A stretch of 5,613 bases of DNA from Oscillospiraceae bacterium (lineage in GTDB: Bacteria > Bacillota > Clostridia > Oscillospirales > Oscillospiraceae), in assembly GCA_016296565.1 (NCBI GenBank), contig JAEDJB010000117.1, positions 1 to 5,613 of the forward strand, given 5' to 3'. The notes below the pieces were generated by a model. The model was not told where the DNA came from. It saw only the letters and a program-made list of their open reading frames with translations, and did no database searches. The translations under genes were made by a program, and so were the position numbers. Below are positions 1 through 5,261 of this stretch, one piece after another. How positions within the stretch are numbered: the stretch's first letter is position 1; the number at the start of each line of letters is the position of its first letter.

Positions 1-395
1 GTGGTCACCAGCTCGTCCCGGTCGTTGCGCTGCTCCACGGAGACCACGCAGATACGCTTTCCCACCTTCACCGGGGTGGCCCGGCAGAAGAGGTAGGCCC
101 CGTCGGCAGGCCGGAGGAAATTCACCGTGCTGCCCTGGGTGACGCACATTTTCCCGTGGGGCACCAGGCTGTGGCCGGCGATGGTGTCCGCAAAGGCCAC
201 CAGCATCCCTCCGTGGACGGTGCCGTACTGCTGCTGGTTGCTCTCCCGGATCATCATGATCCCCTCGGTCCGGTCCTCTTCCATCCGGATCAGGTGGATG
301 CCGTTGTCCACCGCCCAGGGGTCCAGGCCCCGGATGTGTCCCAGCTGGGGGTCCTCCCCCACAAAGAACCGTCCTTCTTTAACGCAGGAAGCCAT
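1..395 (-). CDS. PaaI-like hotdog-fold acyl-CoA thioesterase (3' end beyond window)
   Basis: 131 residues are visible before the left edge cuts the gene; PaaI proteins are usually about 130-145 residues, so little is missing. The hotdog thioesterase signature is present: N53, then YGTVHGG at 57-63 and D70 (HGG plus a following acidic residue forms the active site), then VNFLRPA at 91-97 and the strand VGKRICVVSVEQ at 111-122. The family hydrolyses acyl-CoA thioesters in the cytoplasm; the substrate cannot be read from the sequence. The start at 395 is supported by GGAGGAGGAG at 412-403, 7 nt upstream. The start lies inside the end of the sufB-like gene (17-nt overlap, different frame), so the two are probably translationally coupled. 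The family is confident; any role in Fe-S assembly is unproven. Confidence 0.9.
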   Translation of the reverse strand, partial: MASCVKEGRFFVGEDPQLGHIRGLDPWAVDNGIHLIRMEEDRTEGIMMIRESNQQQYGTVHGGMLVAFADTIAGHSLVPHGKMCVTQGSTVNFLRPADGAYLFCRATPVKVGKRICVVSVEQRNDRDELVT

Positions 396-1302
396 TGAGG
401 ATCTCCTCCTCCGCTTCTTCCTCGGTGAGGCCCAGGGTCATGAGCTTCAGCAGCTGGTCCCCGGCAATGCGGCCGATGGCGGCCTCATGGACCAGCTGGG
501 CGTCGGGATCGTTGGCAACGATGGCGGGAATGGACTGGATCTTGGCCTGGCCCATGAGGATGGCGTCGCACTGGACGTGGCCGAAGCCGGGTGCGTCCCC
601 GATCATCCGGGGGTAGAACACCTGCTCGGAGTCGTCCTGGGCAACGGACCGGGAGATCACCCGGCCGGTGGCCCCTTCCCCGGCCAGATAGATGTCCATC
701 TCGGAGGTAGCCTTCTGGCGGCCGTGGGTGAGCAGCTTCTCGGTGACCACAGCCTCGGCGTCCTCCTTGGCCACGATCTTGGTGTACCGCTTGGTGGAGT
801 CCACCCCCCGCAGCTGGGTGGTGTCCAGCTGGATGGAGGCGCCCTTCTCCAGGTAAACCACGGTCTCCGGGTTCATGATCCGCTCGCCGGTGCCCTCGCC
901 CTCGCCGTAGTGCTTTTCCACATACTGCACCTTGGAGTTTTCCCCAACATAGAAGGTATGAACCCCGTCGTGCTGGGATTTTTTCGAGCCGTCGTTGTGA
1001 ATGCCGCAGCCGGCCACGATGACCACGTCGCAGTCGGCGCCGATGTGAAAGTCGTTGTACACCAGCTCATCCAGGCCGGTCTCGGTGATGATCACGGGGA
1101 TGTGCACCGACTGGCGCTTGGTGCCGGGCTTGATGTAAATGTCAATGCCGGGCTTATCCTCCTTGGTAACAATCTGGATGTTCTCCGTGGAGTTTCTGGA
1201 GTCCAGCTTGCCGTTTTTGCGGATGTTATAGGCCCCCTTGGGGGTGCCCTCCAGGTCTGCGACCTCCCGCAGAAGGTCGAGTTCTGCCTTGCTTCGTGCC
1301 AT
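379..1302 (-). CDS. sufB: Short SufB/SufD-family Fe-S cluster scaffold protein (SmsB type)
   Basis: 307-residue SufBD-family protein, the scaffold that works with the SufC ATPase in iron-sulfur cluster assembly in the cytoplasm. It is far shorter than E. coli SufB (about 495 residues) and corresponds to the compact SufB of Clostridia and archaea that acts with SufC alone (the minimal SUF-like or SMS system). The C-terminal beta-helix core is recognisable: GHVQCDAILMG at 241-251 matches the HTQCDSLLIG region of E. coli SufB that carries the functional cysteine (here C245), and VHEAAIGRI at 271-279 matches its HEATTSRI region (here H272, E273). C91, C99 and H102 are further potential ligands. 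The start at 1302 is preceded by GGAGGAGGG at 1317-1309 inside the end of sufC. The gap to the sufC stop is 2 nt. No sufS, sufU or sufD lies in the window. Confidence 0.93.
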   Translation of the reverse strand: MARSKAELDLLREVADLEGTPKGAYNIRKNGKLDSRNSTENIQIVTKEDKPGIDIYIKPGTKRQSVHIPVIITETGLDELVYNDFHIGADCDVVIVAGCGIHNDGSKKSQHDGVHTFYVGENSKVQYVEKHYGEGEGTGERIMNPETVVYLEKGASIQLDTTQLRGVDSTKRYTKIVAKEDAEAVVTEKLLTHGRQKATSEMDIYLAGEGATGRVISRSVAQDDSEQVFYPRMIGDAPGFGHVQCDAILMGQAKIQSIPAIVANDPDAQLVHEAAIGRIAGDQLLKLMTLGLTEEEAEEEILNGFLR

Positions 1303-1304
1303 GT

Positions 1305-2057
1305 TCAGCCCTCCTCCGTCTGGTGACAGCCGGCCCCGGGCTGCAGGAAGCTGCAGCCGCCGGTTTCCGTCATAATGTGGGCCATAAGCTCCTCCTTGGG
1401 GCCATGGCGCACCACCTGACCGCCAGAGATCATGACGATCTCATCGGCCAGGTCAATGATCCGCTCCTGGTGGGAGATGACGATGATGGTGTTCTCCCGC
1501 CGGCCGTGGAGGATGCGGAAGGTCTCCGTCAGCTTGGCAAAGGACCACAGGTCGATGCCTGCCTCCGGCTCGTCGAAGATGAGCAGGCCGCCGGGGCGGG
1601 CCAGGATGGTGGCAATCTCAATGCGCTTGACCTCGCCGCCGGAGAGGGAGGCGTCCATCTCCCGGTCGATGTAGTCCGCCGCGCACAGGCCCACCCGGTT
1701 CAGGTAGGAACAGCACTCGTCCCGGGTCAGCTTTTTGTTGCCGGAGGCCAGCTCCAGCAGGTCCCGGACCCGCAGGCCCTTGAACCGGGGCGGCTGCTGA
1801 AAGCCGTAGCTGATGCCCAGCTTGGCCCGCTCGGTGATGGAGAGGTTGGTGATGTCGGTCCCGTTCCACAGGATCTGCCCGCCGGTGGGCTGGACCAGAC
1901 CCATGATGCTCTTGGCCAGGGTGGTCTTGCCGCCGCCGTTGGGACCGGTAATGACAATAAACTTATTGTCGGAAACAGTCAGGTCGATGCCCCGGAGGAT
2001 GTCCGTGGAGACCCCGCCGTCCTCGACCTGATAGGAAAGTCCTTTCAGTTCCAGCAT
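1305..2057 (-). CDS. sufC: SufC, ABC-type ATPase of the SUF Fe-S assembly system
   Basis: 250-residue ABC ATPase, the usual SufC length. All nucleotide-binding motifs are intact: Walker A GPNGGGKTT at 38-46, Q-loop Q87/Q88 in YGFQQPP, signature LSGGE at 138-142, Walker B LLIFDEPEAGID at 158-169, and switch histidine H196 in VISHQE. The FDEPEAGID and LSGGEVKRIEI wording is typical of SufC rather than of transport ATPases, and no permease gene lies beside it. SufC binds the SufB scaffold and drives cluster assembly by ATP-dependent dimerisation. The start at 2057 has AAGGAG at 2072-2067 with 9-nt spacing. First gene of a leftward operon sufC-sufB-thioesterase; its promoter is at 2161-2133. The C-terminal tail after 230 (ETGGCSFLQPGAGCHQ) carries two extra cysteines. 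Confidence 0.95.
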   Translation of the reverse strand: MLELKGLSYQVEDGGVSTDILRGIDLTVSDNKFIVITGPNGGGKTTLAKSIMGLVQPTGGQILWNGTDITNLSITERAKLGISYGFQQPPRFKGLRVRDLLELASGNKKLTRDECCSYLNRVGLCAADYIDREMDASLSGGEVKRIEIATILARPGGLLIFDEPEAGIDLWSFAKLTETFRILHGRRENTIIVISHQERIIDLADEIVMISGGQVVRHGPKEELMAHIMTETGGCSFLQPGAGCHQTEEG

Positions 2058-2092
2058 ATGATATAGCTCCTTATCGCTATTTTATCCTTATC

Positions 2093-2123
2093 AAAAGAGG
2101 GCGCGCCTGGGCGGCCCTTTTCT
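2093..2123 (-). promoter_or_regulatory. GC-rich hairpin in the sufC 5' leader (attenuator-like)
   Basis: On the minus strand GGGCCGC pairs with GCG(C)GCCC, giving 7 GC pairs with one bulged C and a CCAG loop. A/T flanks extend the stem and TCTTTT follows. It sits a few nucleotides after the predicted sufC start of transcription and 35 nt before the sufC start codon. It could be an attenuator or a 5'-stabilising hairpin; the T-run is short and interrupted, so termination here is uncertain. Confidence 0.4.
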
Positions 2124-2132
2124 GAATGAGAA

Positions 2133-2161
2133 ATTATACCATAAAATCATGGGTCAGGCAA
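2133..2161 (-). promoter_or_regulatory. Sigma-A promoter of the sufC-sufB-thioesterase operon
   Basis: -35 TTGCCT (2161-2156), 17-bp spacer and a perfect TATAAT -10 (2138-2133) with a TGn extension. The predicted start near A2127 leaves a leader of about 70 nt before sufC. Confidence 0.75.
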
Positions 2162-2195
2162 TAGTCCCCTGTTGATTTCCCCGGCAGACTGCACA

Positions 2196-2207
2196 TGAAA
2201 ATTTTCA
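2196..2207. repeat. Perfect 12-bp AT palindrome TGAAAATTTTCA
   Basis: A self-complementary 12-mer lying about 35 bp upstream of the sufC -35 box and 59 bp upstream of the rightward -35 box. It could be an operator, but a 12-bp AT palindrome can occur by chance, and no regulator gene is nearby. Confidence 0.3.
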
Positions 2208-2265
2208 GACGAAACTATATGCCCATTCAATATTCGTCATCCTCAACAATATTTCCGTAGTTGTA

Positions 2266-2293
2266 TTGACTTTTCGTACAATTGCGGTACAAT
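2266..2293 (+). promoter_or_regulatory. Sigma-A promoter of the UPF0371 gene (and probably asnA)
   Basis: -35 TTGACT (2266-2271), 16-bp spacer, -10 TACAAT (2288-2293). The heptamer GTACAAT occurs twice 11 bp apart, at 2276-2282 and 2287-2293, the second containing the -10. The predicted transcript start is near 2300. Confidence 0.7.
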
Positions 2294-2294
2294 C

Positions 2295-2327
2295 AAACCT
2301 GGATTGTTGCTTTTTTTCGGCAGGTTT
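2295..2327 (+). repeat. Inverted repeat AAACCTG / CAGGTTT at the transcript start
   Basis: Exact 7-bp arms at 2295-2301 and 2321-2327 flank 19 nt that include a run of seven Ts. The left arm overlaps the predicted transcription start, so a protein-binding operator is at least as likely as an RNA stem. Confidence 0.3.
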
Positions 2328-2363
2328 GCCAACGGAATAGAGAGAATGAGAGGACGCGAAAAC

Positions 2364-3851
2364 ATGATCGAACGACTTGGCTTCGACAACGAGAAATATC
2401 TGGAAATGCAGTCTGAGCATATCCGCTCCCGCATCAGCCAGTTCGGCGGAAAGCTGTACCTGGAGTTCGGCGGGAAGCTCTTCGACGACCACCACGCCTC
2501 CCGTGTGCTGCCGGGCTTCCACCCGGACTCCAAGATCCGCATGCTCATGCAGCTGAAGGACCAGGTGGAGATCGTGGTGGCGGTGTCCGCCATGGACCTG
2601 GAGAAGAGCAAGGTCCGGGGCGACCTGGGCATCACCTACGGGTCGGACACCCTCCGCCTGATCGACTCCTTCCGGAGTTTCGGCTTCCAGGTGGACAGCG
2701 TGGTTCTCACCCGGTTCAGCGGCCAGCCCGCCGCGGAAATTTTCCAGTCCCAGCTGGAGAGCCTGGGCCTGAAGGTCTATCGCCACTACCCCATCGAGGG
2801 CTACCCCTACGACGTCCCCCGGATCGTCAGCGAGGAGGGCTACGGCCGCAACGAGTTTGTGGAGACCTCCCGCTCCCTGGTGGTGGTCACCGCCCCCGGC
2901 CCCGGCAGCGGCAAGATGGCCGTGTGCCTGAGCCAGCTCTACCACGAGCACAAGCGGGGGGTTCAGGCGGGGTACGCCAAGTACGAGACCTTCCCCATCT
3001 GGAACCTGCCCCTGCGCCACCCGGTGAACCTGGCCTATGAGGCCGCCACCGCGGACCTCAACGACGTGAACATGATTGACCCCTTCCACCTGGAGGCCTA
3101 CGGGGTCACCACCGTGAACTACAACCGGGACGTGGAAATCTTCCCCGTGCTGAAAACCATGTTTGAGCGGATCTCCGGCTCCTGCCCCTACCAGTCCCCC
3201 ACAGACATGGGGGTGAACATGGCCGGGTACTGCATCATTGACGACGAGGCCGTGTGCCAGGCCTCCAGGGAGGAAATTCTCCGCCGGTTCTACACCGAGC
3301 AGTGCCGCCACCGCCGGGGCCGCACCGACGGCAGCGCTGTGTACAAGATTGAGCTGCTCATGAAGCAGCTGGGGCTCACCCCCGAGAGCCGGGCCGTGGT
3401 GGCTCCCGCCCTGGCCGTTGCCGAGCGCACCGGCGCCCCCGCCGCCGCCATGGAGATGCCCGACGGCAAGATCCTCACCGGCAAGACCTCCTCCCTGCTG
3501 GGCTCCTCCTCTGCCCTGCTCTTAAACGCTCTGAAGTATCTGGGGGGCATCCCCGACGAGGTCCAGCTGATCTCCCCCTCGGTGATCGAGCCGGTGCAGA
3601 ACCTGAAGGTCAACGTGCTGGGGAACAAGAACCCCCTGCTGCACATCGACGAGCTGCTGGTGGCCCTGTCCATCTGCGCCGTGAACGACCCCAACGCCAA
3701 GCAGGCGGTGCGCCAGCTCCAGAAGCTCCGGGGCTGCGAGGTCCATACCACCGTCATCCTCTCCGAGGGCGACGAGGACAGCTTCCGCCGCCTGGGGGTC
3801 CGCCTCACCAGCGAGCCCAAGTATCAGACCGCCAAGCTCTACCACGGCTGA
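2364..3851 (+). CDS. UPF0371 / DUF1846 family protein, function unknown
   Basis: 495 residues, close to the usual length of the UPF0371 (DUF1846) family, which is common in Firmicutes and has no established biochemical role that I know. Recognisable family stretches are GFDNEKYLEMQSEHI at 6-20, FGGKLYLEFGGKLFDD at 27-42, ASRVLPGF at 45-52, KVRGDLGITY at 83-92, HYPIEGYP at 141-148, NLAYEAATADLNDVNMIDPF at 222-241 and SPTDMGVNMAG at 278-288. TAPGPGSGKM at 176-185 resembles a phosphate-binding loop but is one residue short of a standard Walker A, so I do not call it an NTPase. The ATG at 2364 is preferred because AGAGGA (2349-2354) lies 9 nt upstream and the protein then begins just before the conserved GFDNEKY. 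The reading frame opens upstream at a TTG (2304), but that is inside the leader. asnA follows 92 bp downstream on the same strand. Confidence 0.92.
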   Translation: MIERLGFDNEKYLEMQSEHIRSRISQFGGKLYLEFGGKLFDDHHASRVLPGFHPDSKIRMLMQLKDQVEIVVAVSAMDLEKSKVRGDLGITYGSDTLRLIDSFRSFGFQVDSVVLTRFSGQPAAEIFQSQLESLGLKVYRHYPIEGYPYDVPRIVSEEGYGRNEFVETSRSLVVVTAPGPGSGKMAVCLSQLYHEHKRGVQAGYAKYETFPIWNLPLRHPVNLAYEAATADLNDVNMIDPFHLEAYGVTTVNYNRDVEIFPVLKTMFERISGSCPYQSPTDMGVNMAGYCIIDDEAVCQASREEILRRFYTEQCRHRRGRTDGSAVYKIELLMKQLGLTPESRAVVAPALAVAERTGAPAAAMEMPDGKILTGKTSSLLGSSSALLLNALKYLGGIPDEVQLISPSVIEPVQNLKVNVLGNKNPLLHIDELLVALSICAVNDPNAKQAVRQLQKLRGCEVHTTVILSEGDEDSFRRLGVRLTSEPKYQTAKLYHG

Positions 3852-3872
3852 GCGAAATTCTCTTTCCCCTGT

Positions 3873-3904
3873 TGCAGGGCGGGCTGCCCTCAGCCCGCCC
3901 TGCA
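3873..3904 (+). terminator. Perfect 14-bp intercistronic hairpin without a T-run
   Basis: TGCAGGGCGGGCTG (3873-3886) is exactly complementary to 3891-3904 around a CCCT loop, 22 nt after the UPF0371 stop. The following bases (CATCCCCTTGTC) are not a T-tract, and no promoter is evident between it and asnA. It may be a weak or factor-assisted terminator, or an mRNA-stabilising or processing hairpin between two co-transcribed genes. Confidence 0.5.
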
Positions 3905-3943
3905 CATCCCCTTGTCTACCACAATCCGAAAGGAGTTATCACT

Positions 3944-4957
3944 ATGTCCAAAACCTATATCCCCGCTGACTACGCGCCCCTGCTGAACCTGTATGACACC
4001 CAGAAGGCCATCGCCCTGCTCAAGCGGGTCTTTGAGGACACCCTCTGCGGGAACCTCCACCTGCGCCGGGTCTCCGCCCCCCTGTTTGTGGAGGCTGCCT
4101 CCGGCCTGAACGACAACCTGAACGGCGTGGAGCGCCCCGTCTCCTTTGACGTGCCCGCCGCCCAGCGGGACGCCCAGGTGGTCCACTCCCTGGCCAAGTG
4201 GAAGCGTCTGGCCCTGCACAACTACCACTTCCCCGTGGGCGAGGGCCTGGTCACCGACATGAACGCCATCCGCCGGGACGAGATTCCCGACAACCTCCAC
4301 TCCATCTATGTGGACCAGTGGGACTGGGAAAAGGTGATCGCTCCCCGGGACCGGAACGTGGACTATCTGAAAAAGACCGTGCAGGCCATCGTGGCCGCCA
4401 TAGCCGACACCCAGAGCACCATCCAGGCCGTGTTCTCCCAGCTGTCCGGCCTGCCCCGGATCTCCAAGGAGGTCACCTTCGTCACCTCCCAGGAGCTGGA
4501 GGATAAGTACCCCGACCTGACCCCCAAGGAGCGGGAGGACGCCTGGCTGAAGGAGCACCCCACCACCTTCCTCATGCAGATCGGCGGCGCCCTGAAGTCC
4601 GGCAAGCCCCACGACGGCCGCGCCCCGGACTACGACGACTGGCAGCTCAACGGCGACATTCTCCTGTGGAACGAGACCCTGGGCCACGCCATCGAGCTGT
4701 CCTCCATGGGCATCCGGGTGGACGCAGAGTCCCTGGACCGCCAGCTGACCATCGCCGGCTGCGACGACCGCCGGGAGCTGACCTTCCACAAGATGCTGCT
4801 GAACAACGAGCTGCCCCTCACTATCGGTGGCGGCATCGGCCAGTCCCGCCTGTCCATGTTCCTGCTGGGCAAGGCCCACATCGGCGAGGTTCAGGCCTCC
4901 ATCTGGGACGACGAGACCATCCAGGCCTGCCAGGACGCAGGGATCATCCTGCTGTAA
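3944..4957 (+). CDS. asnA: AsnA, aspartate-ammonia ligase (asparagine synthetase A)
   Basis: 337 residues (E. coli AsnA has 330). It makes asparagine from aspartate, ammonia and ATP in the cytoplasm through an aspartyl-AMP intermediate, using a fold related to the class II aspartyl-tRNA synthetase core. Stretches shared with E. coli AsnA are SAPLFV at 44-49, QVVHSLAKWKR at 78-88, SIYVDQWDWEK at 120-130, RAPDYDDW at 226-233, NGDIL at 236-240, ELSSMGIRVD at 251-260 and GGGIGQSRLSM at 295-305, the last being the class II motif 3 with its arginine R302. The start at 3944 has AAAGGAG (3929-3935) 8 nt upstream. An in-frame TTG at 3872 would put the start inside the hairpin and is rejected. asnA probably shares the promoter of the preceding gene. 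No T-box is visible in the 92-bp gap. Confidence 0.97.
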   Translation: MSKTYIPADYAPLLNLYDTQKAIALLKRVFEDTLCGNLHLRRVSAPLFVEAASGLNDNLNGVERPVSFDVPAAQRDAQVVHSLAKWKRLALHNYHFPVGEGLVTDMNAIRRDEIPDNLHSIYVDQWDWEKVIAPRDRNVDYLKKTVQAIVAAIADTQSTIQAVFSQLSGLPRISKEVTFVTSQELEDKYPDLTPKEREDAWLKEHPTTFLMQIGGALKSGKPHDGRAPDYDDWQLNGDILLWNETLGHAIELSSMGIRVDAESLDRQLTIAGCDDRRELTFHKMLLNNELPLTIGGGIGQSRLSMFLLGKAHIGEVQASIWDDETIQACQDAGIILL

Positions 4958-4977
4958 TCACAAGCATAACGGCACAC

Positions 4978-5013
4978 AAAACCCCCGCGCTGGTGCTCCA
5001 GCGCGGGGGTTTT
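4978..5013 (+). terminator. Intrinsic terminator after asnA
   Basis: A perfect 16-bp stem (AAAACCCCCGCGCTGG with its complement) around a TGCT loop begins 21 nt after the asnA stop and ends in TTTT. The A4/T4 flanks make it usable in both directions. It isolates asnA from the repeat array, whose first -35 box starts 5 nt later. Confidence 0.9.
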
Positions 5014-5017
5014 CACG

Positions 5018-5046
5018 TTGACAGGTTTTGTCGAAAATGGTAGAAT
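5018..5046 (+). promoter_or_regulatory. Sense promoter, copy 1
   Basis: Consensus -35 TTGACA, 17-bp spacer ending in TGG (extended -10), -10 TAGAAT at 5041-5046. The predicted transcript start near G5053 coincides with the outer end of the long-range helix. Confidence 0.85.
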
Positions 5047-5086
5047 CGTCCTGCACACGGGTGCTGCTGCAACGGCAGGCGGTTTC

Positions 5087-5115
5087 GGCCACATCCTCCG
5101 AAAGGAGGTGAGGCC
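5087..5115 (+). promoter_or_regulatory. Ribosome-site-sequestering hairpin, copy 1
   Basis: GGCC-A-CA-(T)-CCTCC pairs with GGAGG-TG-A-GGCC around a GAAA (GNRA) tetraloop, with one bulged T and one A-A mismatch. The full Shine-Dalgarno AAAGGAGGTG (5101-5110) lies in the loop and 3' arm, and the hairpin ends at the base before the ATG. It should keep translation low until opened. Confidence 0.75.
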
Positions 5116-5178
5116 ATGCCTATTACCATTACGATTCATATCGGTAACTATACCGTAACGATTCGTATAAAAAGGTGA
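5116..5178 (+). CDS. 20-residue cationic beta-type peptide (candidate type I toxin), copy 1
   Basis: The peptide reads MPITITIHI-GN-YTVTIRIKR. The ATG is 7 nt after GGAGG, within a near-perfect match to the anti-Shine-Dalgarno (AAAGGAGGTGA). Residues alternate strictly: I3, I5, I7, I9 and Y12, V14, I16, I18 on one face, T4, T6, H8 and T13, T15, R17, K19 on the other, with Gly-Asn in the middle, so an amphipathic beta-hairpin is likely. It has no Trp, Cys or acidic residue and a basic C-terminus. It lacks the hydrophobic helix of TxpA, BsrG or Fst toxins. Four of the six Ile codons are ATT and one is ATA, and GTA and CGT are used, whereas the large genes prefer ATC, GTG and CGG or CGC; this suggests transfer or RNA-structure constraint. 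Its last codons lie under the antisense terminator. The toxin role is inferred from architecture only. Confidence 0.7.
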   Translation: MPITITIHIGNYTVTIRIKR

Positions 5179-5206
5179 AACCGCCACTCGGCAAAGTGAC
5201 GGTTTC
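5169..5206 (-). terminator. Intrinsic terminator of the antisense RNA, copy 1
   Basis: On the minus strand GAAACCGTCACT pairs with AGTGGCGGTTTC around TTGCCG, a continuous 12-bp stem with one U-G wobble, followed by ACC and TTTTT. On the plus strand the wobble becomes a C-A mismatch (5184/5199) and no clean T-run follows, so it should stop the antisense RNA while letting the sense RNA through. Confidence 0.8.
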
Positions 5207-5261
5207 TAGTATTTAGCAAATCGTTTTCAACCGGGCTGAAACCGCTTGCCGCAGTGCCCGT
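5169..5261 (-). ncRNA. Candidate antisense (antitoxin) RNA, copy 1
   Basis: About 90 nt, predicted from the promoter at 5295-5268 to the T-run at 5173-5169. It covers the last codons, stop and 3' UTR of the small ORF transcript. Its invariant 5' part begins ACACGGGC, matching the first bases of the sense RNA, and can form a hairpin (CGGG/CCCG plus CTG/CAG). A 23-nt segment unique to this copy follows, then the terminator hairpin. The convergent 3' overlap resembles RatA/txpA and SR4/bsrG. Ends are estimates from promoter and terminator positions. Confidence 0.65.

Larger units (their letters stand above)
2058..2363. other. Divergent intergenic region between sufC and the UPF0371 gene
   Basis: 306 bp with no gene, much more AT-rich than its flanks. 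From left to right it holds the sufC ribosome site, a leader hairpin (2093-2123), the sufC promoter (2161-2133), an AT palindrome (2196-2207), the rightward promoter (2266-2293), an inverted repeat at the presumed transcript start (2295-2327) and the ribosome site of the UPF0371 gene (AGAGGA, 2349-2354). About 100 bp separate the two promoters. I see no Rrf2/IscR-type regulator gene and no known riboswitch. Confidence 0.75.

Noticed and set aside
127..1326. 399-codon plus-strand ORF opposite the thioesterase and sufB
   Set aside because: Its residues are low-complexity shadow translation (Gly, Val, Leu, His rich) of the opposite strand of a clear SufB-family gene in high-GC DNA.
2304..2363. 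Upstream TTG start for the UPF0371 protein, adding 20 residues
   Set aside because: It falls about 4 nt after the predicted transcript start with no ribosome site, and the extra residues do not resemble the family N-terminus; the ATG at 2364 has a well-placed AGAGGA.
2205..3311. 368-codon minus-strand ORF opposite the UPF0371 gene
   Set aside because: Shadow of a strongly conserved family on the plus strand. It also runs across the rightward promoter, and its composition is typical antisense GC-rich translation.
3872..3943. Upstream TTG start for AsnA, adding 24 residues
   Set aside because: The extension is encoded by the intercistronic hairpin and lacks a ribosome site, whereas AAAGGAG precedes the ATG at 3944 and gives the normal family length.
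3852..3943. T-box or other riboswitch before asnA
   Set aside because: The 92-bp gap is mostly one GC-rich hairpin; no T-box sequence, antiterminator or specifier loop is recognisable.
4891..5187. 98-codon minus-strand ORF reading through the first repeat unit into asnA
   Set aside because: It starts at a GTG inside the antisense terminator hairpin with no ribosome site, runs opposite the leader and asnA, and its shared N-terminus with the next unit follows simply from the DNA identity of the copies.
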